Part shown: one piece after another, positions 41,281-49,429 of the stretch
How the letters are laid out: the number at the start of each line of letters is the position of its first letter
Numbering within the stretch: the first letter of the stretch is position 1
Source of the DNA: Oceanicaulis sp052055585
GTDB taxonomy: Bacteria; Pseudomonadota; Alphaproteobacteria; Caulobacterales; Maricaulaceae
DNA length: 64,000 bases
Reading direction: 5' to 3'
Assembly: GCF_052055585.1 (NCBI RefSeq)
Contig: NZ_CP170485.1
Span: forward strand, 2,108,001-2,172,000
Notes under the pieces: generated by a model
The model's input: only the letters and a program-made list of their open reading frames with translations
The model's database searches: none
What the model was told of the DNA's origin: nothing
Program-made: the position numbers and the translations under genes

Positions 41281-43368
41281 ATGATGATTGCCCGGACGAC
41301 TTCGCTCGCCCTTCTTTTTGCTGCGACCGCCCCTGCTTTCGGCGATGACGCTCCCGAGCCGGTGATCGCGGAAGGCGAGGCCGATGGCGCCATCCTCGCC
41401 TACCCCGCCAGCTTCTTCACCGAATTCAGCCCCGTCACCGCGCGCGACATGATCAACCGTCTGCCCGGCTTTTCCCTCTCTGACGGGGATACCGGTCGCC
41501 GAGGTCTGGCGGATGCCTTTGGCAATCTTCTGATCAACGGGGAGCGCCCGTCCGACAAGACGCTGGGTCTGGGAACCGTGCTCCAGCGCATCCCCGCCAA
41601 TCAGGTCGTGCGTATCGAGCTGATCCGCGAACCCCTGCCTGAATATGACATGCGCGGCTACAGCCAGCTCGCCAATGTCATTCTGGTTGAGGGCTCAGGC
41701 ACGCGTGCGAGCTTCGAGCACACGCTGACGCGTAACAATTCATCGCGACTGGCCTCGGAAATGGAAAGCTCGATCACCCGCCCTGTGGGCTCGGGCGAGA
41801 TCACACTCGGGCTCAATTGGGAAACCTGGGGTCCGGCCAATGACCGGACCGTGATCTCCGAATCGCCCGACGGCGTGCGCCTTTCGAGTGAGCGTTACAA
41901 CGACCAGCGCCGCTATCGCGAGATCGAGCCCTCGATCAGCTATGCCGGGCCGATTGGCGAGAACACCCGGCTTCGCGTCAACGCCAATGCCGAATTCGTC
42001 GCCTGGCGCCGGATCATTTCCGGCTTCGCCTATGACGGCGCTGGCCAGCCCGAGGCCTATATCACCCAGGAAGCCAATGAGCGCAGCTGGGAGGCGGGCC
42101 TGTCGGCGACCGTGGAGCGGGACTGGGCGGAAGGGCTGGCGTCGACCACCACCTTCCTGCTGACCCGTTCGGATACGGATAATGGCCCGGAAGAGGAAAG
42201 CGTAAACACGCTGTCAGCCGGCGTGGAGCGGGCTCAGGTGCTCTATCAGAACGCCGAGGAAGAGACCGCGCTGCGCCACAGCTTCGACTGGACCCTGTCA
42301 GAGGCGCATTCCTTCACCTTCGGCGCCGAGGCCGCGTTCAACGCGCTCGACGCCAGCCTGGCGTTGTTCGAGGATACCGGCGGCGGATATGTGCCCATCC
42401 CCCTGCCCGTCAGCGACACCCGGGTCGAGGAAGTGCGCGGCGAGCTGTTCGCCGACACGGTCTGGGTGCTTTCGGACACGCTCTCGCTGGAAGGCGGGCT
42501 GCGCTATGAATACAGCGAGATTTCCCAGTCCGGCCCCAGCGGCCAGGCCCGCACCTTCACCTATCTCAAGCCCCGCGCCAGCGCGACCTGGCGTCCGGGC
42601 GAGCAGCGCCGCCTGCGCATCGGGATCGAGCGCAATGTGGACCAGCTCGATTTCGGCAATTTCGCCAGCTCGGTGGACCTCAATTCCGATCAGGTCGATG
42701 TGGGTAATCCCGATTATCGCCCCCAGACCGACTGGACGCTGGAAGCCGAGTTCGAGCAGCGCTTCAACGAGGACGCCTCTGTCACTCTGACGCTGGGTCG
42801 GGTCTGGCGGCAGGATCTGGACGATTACATCGCCATTATCACCCCCACCGAGATCTTTGACGCGCCGGGCAATATCGGTGATGGCGCCCTGAACCGGGTG
42901 ACGCTGGAATGGACCAGCCCGCTGGGCTGGCTGGGCTTGCGCAACGCCACGCTGGACGGGTTCGTGGAATGGTATGACTCCAATGTCACCGACCCGGTCA
43001 CCGGCGAGGATCGCGCCTGGTCCGGTATTGCGGAATGGGAGCTCAGCTTTGACTTCCGTCAGACCTTCCCCGAACAGCAGATCGCCTGGGGCTGGGATTA
43101 CTTCTACCTGTCTGACGCCGCCTCCTATCGCGTCGGGCGCTTCACGAACATCCAGCATCCCGGCGGCGATCTCGATCTGTATGTGGAAACAACACGCTGG
43201 TTCGGCCTGACGACCCGCCTCGGGGCCGATTTCGTGCTGGACACGACCGAACGACAGGACCGGATCTTCTATGACGGATCACGGGCGGATGGCGTCGAAA
43301 GCCTGCGTCAGCAGCGCTATTTCGATTTCGGACCGCAGGTCTATCTCAGCGTCCGTGGCGCCTTCTGA
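41281..43368 (+). CDS. TonB-dependent receptor
   Basis: Outer-membrane, energy-coupled import channel of 695 residues. A signal peptide (MMIARTTSLALLFAATAPAFG) is followed by a plug domain (about residues 30-140: MINRLPGFSLSDGDTGRRGL, LINGERPSDKTLGLGTVLQR, VVRIELIREPLPEYDMRGY). A long beta-barrel rich in Tyr, Trp, Arg and Glu ends in an aromatic VYLSVRGAF, the typical outer-membrane C-terminus. The ligand cannot be read from the sequence. An upstream palindrome may control it. The next gene is an exported aspartic protease; any functional link is speculation. Confidence 0.93.
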   Translation: MMIARTTSLALLFAATAPAFGDDAPEPVIAEGEADGAILAYPASFFTEFSPVTARDMINRLPGFSLSDGDTGRRGLADAFGNLLINGERPSDKTLGLGTVLQRIPANQVVRIELIREPLPEYDMRGYSQLANVILVEGSGTRASFEHTLTRNNSSRLASEMESSITRPVGSGEITLGLNWETWGPANDRTVISESPDGVRLSSERYNDQRRYREIEPSISYAGPIGENTRLRVNANAEFVAWRRIISGFAYDGAGQPEAYITQEANERSWEAGLSATVERDWAEGLASTTTFLLTRSDTDNGPEEESVNTLSAGVERAQVLYQNAEEETALRHSFDWTLSEAHSFTFGAEAAFNALDASLALFEDTGGGYVPIPLPVSDTRVEEVRGELFADTVWVLSDTLSLEGGLRYEYSEISQSGPSGQARTFTYLKPRASATWRPGEQRRLRIGIERNVDQLDFGNFASSVDLNSDQVDVGNPDYRPQTDWTLEAEFEQRFNEDASVTLTLGRVWRQDLDDYIAIITPTEIFDAPGNIGDGALNRVTLEWTSPLGWLGLRNATLDGFVEWYDSNVTDPVTGEDRAWSGIAEWELSFDFRQTFPEQQIAWGWDYFYLSDAASYRVGRFTNIQHPGGDLDLYVETTRWFGLTTRLGADFVLDTTERQDRIFYDGSRADGVESLRQQRYFDFGPQVYLSVRGAF

Positions 43369-43476
43369 CCTTCCCGATTTGTAATGCCGGCACAACACCC
43401 AGTCTGGTAGACTGAATCAGGCAGGGCGAACGCCGGGCGAGCAGCGATCTGGCGAACCTGCCGGGAGGAGGTCGTC

Positions 43477-44403
43477 ATGCACGCCGTCAAACGCGTCTGC
43501 CTGGGTCTGGCCCTGTGTTCGGCTTTGTCCGCCAGCGCCCACGCCCGGCCGGACACCCTGGAGCTGTTGCGCAGCCCGTCAGGCTATTATGTGGCGCCGG
43601 TCTTTATCGGCGAGGACGGGCCCTACCCGTTCGTGCCGGATACCGGAGCCAGCCATACCGCCATCGCCCAGAGTCTTGCTGAAGCCCATGGCTTCATCAG
43701 CACGCGCGAGCATCTTGATGACGTGCAGACCCTGACGGCGGAGGTTCAGGCCGAACGCTATACCCTGATCAAGTTTAGTCTGGGCCCTCACGCGCTGAAT
43801 TCAGTGGATACGGTCGTCACGCCGACCCCGCCGGATCTTGAGCTTGAAATTTTCGGCCTGCTGGGCAGCAACGCCTTTGCCGGGCGCGTGATCGAGCTCG
43901 ATTATCCGCGCGCACGCCTCAACCTTCAGGCCGAACCCCCGCAATACGCCGACGCCCGGATCGATCCGCGGCGGCAAGTGCTGACCGGCGCCGCTCGCGC
44001 CCGCGGCGTGGAGGACGATATTGCGGTGATGATCGACACCGGCTCGCCCATCACCATCGTCAATGACAGGCTTGCCGCGCGCCTGCGCCAGCGGGAAATG
44101 ATCCGCGTCCTCACCGTGGGCAGCGTCTCTCGCATTCCCGACACGGTGGAGACGGATCAGGGCGTCGTCATCCGGCAATTCCAGCTGGGCGGATTGTGTC
44201 TGGGCCGCATGACCATTCACACAGCCGACCTCGATGTCTTCCGGGCCATGGGATGGGAGAACCGCCCCGCCATGATCGTGGGGCTGGATCTGTTGCAGAA
44301 CACAACGCTGACCATCGACTATCGCAGCGGCGCCGCCCAGATCGAGCCCGGACCGTCCGACTGGCGCTGTCCGGGCGAACGCCGCAGCCAGCTCAGCCAT
44401 TAA
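43477..44403 (+). CDS. Exported retropepsin-like aspartic protease
   Basis: A 308-residue protein with a signal peptide (GLALCSALSASAHA). Two aspartic-protease motifs are present in one chain: FVPDTGASHTAIA (DTGA, near residue 52) and VMIDTGSPITIVNDRLA (DTGS, near residue 189), as in pepsin-like two-domain enzymes of bacterial origin. The hydrophobic-hydrophobic-Gly motif is LEIFGLLGSNAFAG, with MIVGLDLLQNTTLTIDY in the second half. The ATG is preceded by GGAGGAGG. Localisation is presumably periplasmic. Confidence 0.88.
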   Translation: MHAVKRVCLGLALCSALSASAHARPDTLELLRSPSGYYVAPVFIGEDGPYPFVPDTGASHTAIAQSLAEAHGFISTREHLDDVQTLTAEVQAERYTLIKFSLGPHALNSVDTVVTPTPPDLELEIFGLLGSNAFAGRVIELDYPRARLNLQAEPPQYADARIDPRRQVLTGAARARGVEDDIAVMIDTGSPITIVNDRLAARLRQREMIRVLTVGSVSRIPDTVETDQGVVIRQFQLGGLCLGRMTIHTADLDVFRAMGWENRPAMIVGLDLLQNTTLTIDYRSGAAQIEPGPSDWRCPGERRSQLSH

Positions 44404-44434
44404 AAAAGCCCCGGAGCCAGGCTCCGGGGCTTTT
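44404..44434. terminator. Bidirectional Rho-independent terminator
   Basis: GCCCCGGAGCC (44408-44418), loop A, GGCTCCGGGGC (44420-44430), A-run before and TTTT after. It lies between the convergent protease and POT transporter genes and can serve both. Confidence 0.93.
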
Positions 44435-44453
44435 CATCGACAGTCAGGACCGT

Positions 44454-46331
44454 CTAGAGCAGGTCACGTGCGTCCTGATCGGGGCCGGCGGCTTCCGCCT
44501 TGGCATCGATCTGGTCTTCCGCACGGCCATGGCCGAGGCCCTTGAGCCAGAAGCTCAAGACGCCGAACACCACGCCCAGCACGATGGCGAAGAGGCCGAT
44601 CGAGCCGAACACGGCGGCATAGCCGTTGAGCGCGGCTTCAGGATCGAGCACCTGGCCCGCCACCGTGTCGGTCGCGGTGAAGGTGGCGATGATGCCCGCC
44701 ACGTATTGCGCGAAGGCCGAGGACAGGAACCAGCCCGCCATCATGGTGGAGACCACCGCGCCGGGGCTGAGCTTGGTGATGGCCGACAGGCCCACCGGGC
44801 TCAGGCACAGCTCACCGGTGGTGTGCAACAGATAGGCGCCAGCGAGGAAGATCAGCGGCACGCGATAGTCATCGCCTGCAAACTGGACGCCCCACACCAG
44901 CAGCATGAAGCCCAGACCCACCTGAACCAGCGCGAGCGCGAACTTCAGCGGGGTGTTGGGGTTCTTGCGCAGCTTGGCGAGGAAGGCCCAGATCGCCGCG
45001 AAGATCGGTGCGAAGATCAGGATGAAGCCGGCGTTGAACGATTGCGTCTGTGACGCCGTGATCTCGAACGCGCCCACCGACAGGTCGGTATTGCGCGAAG
45101 CGAACAGGTTCATGGACGAACCGGCTTGCTCGAACAGCGCCCAGAACACGACCGAGACGATGATCAGGATCAGCGCCAGGATCAGGCGTTGCGCCTCCAC
45201 CTTGGTGCAGCTGTTGACCATGTAGAAGACCACATAGCCCAGGAAGCCGAGGCCCCCGATCAGAAGGAACAAGGCCAGAAGGTCCTGCTCGCCCATGCCC
45301 GGCAGGGTGAAGCGGATGGTATGCGCCTGAACCATGAACCAGACCACGATCACGCCAACAAGGCCGATGCCATAGATCAGCCATTCGGTGTTGAGCGGAC
45401 CCAGCGCCTTGGCCTTGAGCTTCTCAAGGCTCGGCGGGTTGCCCACATGGCTGAGCAGGTTCTTGCCCGGCAGGAAGAACAGCGCCCGGCCGCGCACGAA
45501 CACGACAAAGCCCAGCAGCATGCCGATGCCGGCCGCGCCGAAGCCGGCCCACCAGCCCACGGTCTCGCCCAGCCAGCCGCACAGGATGGCGGCCCAGAAG
45601 GAGCCCAGATTGATGCCGTAATAATACAGGGTGAAGCCGCCATCACGCCGCGGGTCGTTCTCTTCATAGAGCTGACCGACGATGGAGGAGATGTTCGCCT
45701 TCAAAAAGCCCACGCCCATGATGATCAGAGCCAGGGCGAAGTAGAAGATGTTCAGGAACATCCGGTCGCGTTCAACGCGCTCGATCTCGAACTCGCCTTG
45801 CGGCAGCACAGCCGGGATGGACGCGCTTGCAGGCAGCTCAGCAATCTGGAAATCGCCTTCGGAGTTGGCCGAGAAGCTGTATTCCGCGCCATCCACCTCG
45901 ATCATGACCGAGCGGTTCGAGCCGCGGCCTTCCGCGATCAGCTCGTATTGCTGGCCTTCATAGATCAGGGCTTCGCGAGCCGGCTCGCCTTCAATGCCCA
46001 TGGTCGCGTGACCGGCCACCAGCAGCAGGGCGCCAAAGGCGATGGCCTTGCGGTTCCCCAGATACCGGTCCGCCAGATACCCGCCCAGAAGCGGCAGCAG
46101 GTACACCAGCGCGGTATAGGCGCCGTATTGCGAGCTGGCTTCCCCGTCCGAGAACAGGAAGTGCTGGGTGAGATAGAAGATCAGCAGGCCGCGCATCCCA
46201 TAATAGGAAAAGCGCTCCCACATCTCGGCGAAAAACAGAATGTGAAGGCCCTTGGGATGCTTGCGCATCTCCAGAAAAACCGGCACGGCGGTAACGACCG
46301 TGATCAAAAAGCCTACAATGATCAGTAACAT
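44454..46331 (-). CDS. POT-family proton-coupled peptide transporter
   Basis: A 625-residue major-facilitator transporter of di- and tripeptides. FFAEMWERFSYYGMRGLLIF contains the ExxERFxYY proton-coupling motif near residue 38, and GGYLADRYLGNRKAI the MFS signature. FLKANISSIVGQLY and GINLGSFWAAILCGW are other POT hallmarks. Unusually, about 70 polar residues are inserted after the third or fourth membrane helix, from EGEPAREALIYEGQQYELI to EIERVERD; most family members have a short loop there. The C-terminal tail is acidic. It is downstream of an amino-acid-rich region with no regulator. Confidence 0.93.
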   Translation of the reverse strand: MLLIIVGFLITVVTAVPVFLEMRKHPKGLHILFFAEMWERFSYYGMRGLLIFYLTQHFLFSDGEASSQYGAYTALVYLLPLLGGYLADRYLGNRKAIAFGALLLVAGHATMGIEGEPAREALIYEGQQYELIAEGRGSNRSVMIEVDGAEYSFSANSEGDFQIAELPASASIPAVLPQGEFEIERVERDRMFLNIFYFALALIIMGVGFLKANISSIVGQLYEENDPRRDGGFTLYYYGINLGSFWAAILCGWLGETVGWWAGFGAAGIGMLLGFVVFVRGRALFFLPGKNLLSHVGNPPSLEKLKAKALGPLNTEWLIYGIGLVGVIVVWFMVQAHTIRFTLPGMGEQDLLALFLLIGGLGFLGYVVFYMVNSCTKVEAQRLILALILIIVSVVFWALFEQAGSSMNLFASRNTDLSVGAFEITASQTQSFNAGFILIFAPIFAAIWAFLAKLRKNPNTPLKFALALVQVGLGFMLLVWGVQFAGDDYRVPLIFLAGAYLLHTTGELCLSPVGLSAITKLSPGAVVSTMMAGWFLSSAFAQYVAGIIATFTATDTVAGQVLDPEAALNGYAAVFGSIGLFAIVLGVVFGVLSFWLKGLGHGRAEDQIDAKAEAAGPDQDARDLL

Positions 46332-46537
46332 GACCTGAGGTCCCTCCCCCTGTCACGGCCCGACGCCCCTCATGCGTCAGTTGAGAAGGACCGTGATCGA
46401 CTTCGTGAAGAATTTACTACCGCGCAAAACACCACGCGGGGCCGGGAGTCGCAAGGGCTTTGCGGCAGTGGGGGTATTGGGGAGGGGTGGGGTGGCGCAT
46501 CTTTCAGGTTATGCGCTTCTCGCGATAGAGTGCGCGT

Positions 46538-46915
46538 ATGGCGTCCAGAAAACCCATCACCACAGCACGTCGTTTGCGCCGGGACATGACCAACGCCGAG
46601 CGCAAGCTCTGGTCCTTGATGCGGCAAAGGCCTGATGGGCTGAAGTTTCGGCGTCAACATCCAATCGGGGCCTATGTGGCTGACTTTGCCTGCCCGGAAA
46701 TCGGTCTGATCATCGAACTGGATGGCGGCCAGCATAATCTTCCCGCCCATCAGCGCCGCGACCAGAGCCGAACAACATGGCTAGAAAGCCAAGGCTGGCA
46801 AGTCCTTCGGTTCTGGAACACACAAGTCTTTGAAGCGCCCGAAATGCTGGGCGATCAGATTCTCGAAATCGCGCGCTCATTGAAGCAACGCCGACAGAAC
46901 CCCTCTCCCCCTTGA
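46538..46915 (+). CDS. DUF559 endonuclease-like protein
   Basis: A 125-residue protein of the DUF559 family, related to the very-short-patch-repair (Vsr) and restriction-like endonuclease fold. RRLRRDMTNAERKLWSLMR is the family start, and FRRQHPIGAYVADFACPEIG leads into the core with active-site-like acids LIIELDGGQHN and a Gln/His. WQVLRFWNTQVF closes the domain. The stop codon lies inside the 12-bp palindrome at 46902-46929, so the C-terminal NPSPP is encoded by the repeat. Base composition of the flanks (runs of CCCCTCTCC) differs from the neighbouring genes. Confidence 0.85.
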   Translation: MASRKPITTARRLRRDMTNAERKLWSLMRQRPDGLKFRRQHPIGAYVADFACPEIGLIIELDGGQHNLPAHQRRDQSRTTWLESQGWQVLRFWNTQVFEAPEMLGDQILEIARSLKQRRQNPSPP

Positions 46916-46929
46916 CCAAGGGGGAGAGG
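46902..46929. repeat. Palindrome 1 at the DUF559 3' end
   Basis: CCTCTCCCCCTT (46902-46913), loop GACC, AAGGGGGAGAGG (46918-46929), a perfect 12-bp stem. The TGA stop of the DUF559 gene lies in the loop region. Confidence 0.75.
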
Positions 46930-46998
46930 CAGGGTGAGGGGGTGCGCTTCAATCAGTCAGATGTGAGCCAGCTGAAACGCCGTTCACCCCTCACCTAA

Positions 46999-47023
46999 CC
47001 TCTCCCCTCAGGGAGGGGAGAGG
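46999..47023. repeat. Palindrome 2 downstream of DUF559
   Basis: CCTCTCCCCTC (46999-47009), loop AGG, GAGGGGAGAGG (47013-47023), a perfect 11-bp stem. The stretches just inside the two palindromes (GGGTGAGGGGGTG at 46932 and CACCCCTCACCT at 46985) are themselves inverted copies. Confidence 0.75.
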
Positions 47024-47067
47024 GATGGGGGTGGCGCTCTATGACTGTTTGCGAGCTGACTCAGCCC

Positions 47068-48441
47068 TCAGTAAGCCGCCTCTTCAAAGATCGGCTCGAC
47101 GCTTTCGCCCCAGGCGCTGTGATAGCGCTCGAGCAGGCGTTCGGCGGGGCTGATGCCGGTCTTGGCGATCTCATCGAGATCATCAAGGAACAGCGCTTCG
47201 TTCTCGCCATGGGCGTTCAGGCGCTGGCGCGCCTTGAGGCCGGAGCGGGAGATGGCGAGCGCCTGCTGGGCGATCTCTTGCAGGGTGGTATTGCGGAACG
47301 GGGTTTTCAGCGCGGTCTTCGCGGCGCCCAGGCGCATGGCGTCGCGTTCTTCCGCGGTCCAGTCTTTCACCAGATCCCAGGCCGCATCGAGCGCGCTCTG
47401 ATCATAGAGCAGCCCCACCCAGAAGGCCGGAAGCGCGCAGAGACGATTCCACGGGCCGCCATCCGCGCCGCGTTGTTCGAGGAAGGTCTTCAGGCGCACT
47501 TCAGGGAAGAGCGTGGAGAGATGATCTTCCCAGTCGGACAGGACCGGAAGCTCGCCCGGCAGCAGCGGCAGCTCGCCCTTCAGGAAGTCGCGGAAGCTGA
47601 GGCCCGTCGCGTCCTGGAAGACCGAATTGCGCTTGACGAAATACATCGGCGCGTCGAGCGCCCAGTCCACATACTGCTCATAGCCAAAGCCTTCATCGAA
47701 GGCGAAATGGAGCATGCCGGTGCGGTTGTTATCCGTGTCGGTCCAGACATGGGCGCGATAGCTGAGAAAGCCGTTGGGCTTGCCGTCCGCGAAGGGCGAG
47801 TTGGCGAACAGCGCCGTCGCGATCGGCTGCAGCGCCAGCGAGACGCGCATCTTCTTGACCATGTCCGCTTCGGACGCGAAATCGAGATTGGTCTGCACGG
47901 TGCAGGAGCGGAACATCATCTGATGGCCCAGCGTGCCGACCTTCGGCATGTAGGCTTTCATGATGTTGTAGCGGTCCTTGGGCATCATCGGGGTCTCATC
48001 AAGAGACCATTTCGGCGAGAAGCCGAGGCCCAGAAAGCCCGCGCCCACCTCATCGGCCACTTCACGCACTTCGCGCAAATGGGTGTTCACCTCACGACAG
48101 GTCTCGTGAAGGGTTTCCAGCGGCGCGCCGGAGAGTTCGAACTGGCCGCCCGGTTCAAGGGTGATCGAACCGCCATCGCGTTTGAGCGCAACCGGCTTGC
48201 CGTTCTCCTCGATGGTTTGCCAGCCAAAGCGGGTCAGCCCTTCCAGAAGCTTGCGCACGGCCGGGCCATCGCCCTCATAGGGCAGCGGCGCATGATCTTT
48301 CAGCGCAAAGCCGAACTTCTCGTGCTCGGTGCCGATACGCCATTGATCTGAGGGTTTTTCGCCCGAAGCGATATGGCCGATGAGCTGGGCCTTGCTTTCG
48401 ATCGGGGCGCCTTCGCCGCCTGCGTTATACGTGCCGCTCAT
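47068..48441 (-). CDS. gshA: Glutamate--cysteine ligase
   Basis: First step of glutathione synthesis. The 457-residue protein is of the plant/alphaproteobacterial type: WRIGTEHEKFGFAL is the start of the ATP-grasp-like active site and GGSITLEPGGQFELSGAP the substrate region. GLGFSPKWSLDETPMMPKDR and MMFRSCTVQTNLDFASE are diagnostic. Upstream of it, on the same strand, is rsmE, separated by 119 bases. The gshA product would supply glutathione for the Prx5-type peroxiredoxin elsewhere in the window (inference). Confidence 0.95.
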   Translation of the reverse strand: MSGTYNAGGEGAPIESKAQLIGHIASGEKPSDQWRIGTEHEKFGFALKDHAPLPYEGDGPAVRKLLEGLTRFGWQTIEENGKPVALKRDGGSITLEPGGQFELSGAPLETLHETCREVNTHLREVREVADEVGAGFLGLGFSPKWSLDETPMMPKDRYNIMKAYMPKVGTLGHQMMFRSCTVQTNLDFASEADMVKKMRVSLALQPIATALFANSPFADGKPNGFLSYRAHVWTDTDNNRTGMLHFAFDEGFGYEQYVDWALDAPMYFVKRNSVFQDATGLSFRDFLKGELPLLPGELPVLSDWEDHLSTLFPEVRLKTFLEQRGADGGPWNRLCALPAFWVGLLYDQSALDAAWDLVKDWTAEERDAMRLGAAKTALKTPFRNTTLQEIAQQALAISRSGLKARQRLNAHGENEALFLDDLDEIAKTGISPAERLLERYHSAWGESVEPIFEEAAY

Positions 48442-48560
48442 GGGTGCGTGTCTCCCCGCCAGGCCAATTCGTGTGGCCGCACAGTTAGGCGCCCGTATCC
48501 CCTACGGCAAGCAGGGAAACAGGTTTTCGGTCACAAGGGTGTGAGAGAATCCGTGATCGC

Positions 48561-49325
48561 TTACCAGTCGCCCAGCATGGATTGCCAGACAGACAAGGCC
48601 GCAGCGGCCGCTGTGTCCGCGCGCAGAATGCGCGGGCCGAGGCTGACGGGCAGGACGAAAGTCTGAGCATGCAGGAGCGTGCGTTCCTCAACCGAGAATC
48701 CGCCTTCAGGCCCCACCAGCATCGCCCATTGACCGCCGCGCTCGCGGCCAGCCAGCGCCTGGGCGATCGGGCGGGCGCGGCCATGCTCGCCGCCCCAGGG
48801 CTCGGTCTGGCTGTCCCCGCTCTCATCAGCGAACATCAGCGTGCGCGCCGCATCCCAGCCTTCCAGCATCCGGGTCAGGCTGACCGGTTCATGGATCACC
48901 GGCAGGTCGAGGCGTTCGGTCTGTTCAGAGGCTTCGCGCGCCAGCGCTTGCATGCGATCGGTGCGCACGCGTTCGGACTGGGTGCGTTGGGTGATCACAG
49001 GCGTGATCGAGGCGACGCCCAGCTCGGTCGCTTTCTCGACGATGAAATCGGTGCGCGCCTTCTTCACCGGCGCAAAATAAAGCGCCATGTCCGGCGCGGC
49101 GCTCTGACTGCGCCGCTGCTGAACGATCTGAAGGCTGGCGCGTTTCCTGTCTGCGCTCGCCACTTCGGCGCGCCATTCGCCGTCCCGGCCATTGAACAGC
49201 CGGACGCCGTCGCCTTGTTTGCGGCGCATGACATTGACGAGATAGTGGGCCTGGTCCCGATCGAGATCCAGCACGGCGCCCCCAGCGAGCGGCGCATCGA
49301 TATAAAGACGCGGTTCGACACTCAT
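48561..49325 (-). CDS. rsmE: 16S rRNA (uracil-1498 N3)-methyltransferase
   Basis: A SPOUT-fold methyltransferase of 254 residues that modifies 16S rRNA. DQAHYLVNVMRRKQGD is the N-terminal PUA-like part. The knotted AdoMet site is AMLVGPEGGFSVEERTLL, and LGPRILRADTAAAAALS is the conserved C-terminal loop. Start ATG 49325. The ubiA, rsmE, gshA grouping is frequent in alphaproteobacteria; here an aldehyde dehydrogenase gene lies between ubiA and rsmE. Confidence 0.95.
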   Translation of the reverse strand: MSVEPRLYIDAPLAGGAVLDLDRDQAHYLVNVMRRKQGDGVRLFNGRDGEWRAEVASADRKRASLQIVQQRRSQSAAPDMALYFAPVKKARTDFIVEKATELGVASITPVITQRTQSERVRTDRMQALAREASEQTERLDLPVIHEPVSLTRMLEGWDAARTLMFADESGDSQTEPWGGEHGRARPIAQALAGRERGGQWAMLVGPEGGFSVEERTLLHAQTFVLPVSLGPRILRADTAAAAALSVWQSMLGDW

Positions 49326-49429
49326 GAATTGCGTTCTAGCTGGACGGCGCCCACGTTCAAGCTCTGAAATGTCGTCGCACGCCAGCCGATGTTCGCACCC
49401 GTAACCGTCCCGGCCACAGGAGCCCCGCC

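Larger units (their letters stand above)
46479..47037. repeat. Candidate DUF559 cassette bounded by imperfect direct repeats
   Basis: GGGGAGGGGTGGGGTGGCGC (46479-46498) recurs, with three extra bases, as GGGGAGAGGG then ATGGGGGTGGCGC (47015-47037). Between the copies lie the DUF559 gene and two palindromes. The unit sits between two minus-strand genes and runs on the plus strand. This layout suggests a small mobile or formerly mobile unit, but no transposase is present and the boundary is not proven. Confidence 0.4.

Noticed and set aside
45126..46328. 400-residue plus-strand frame
   Set aside because: Antisense shadow of the POT transporter.
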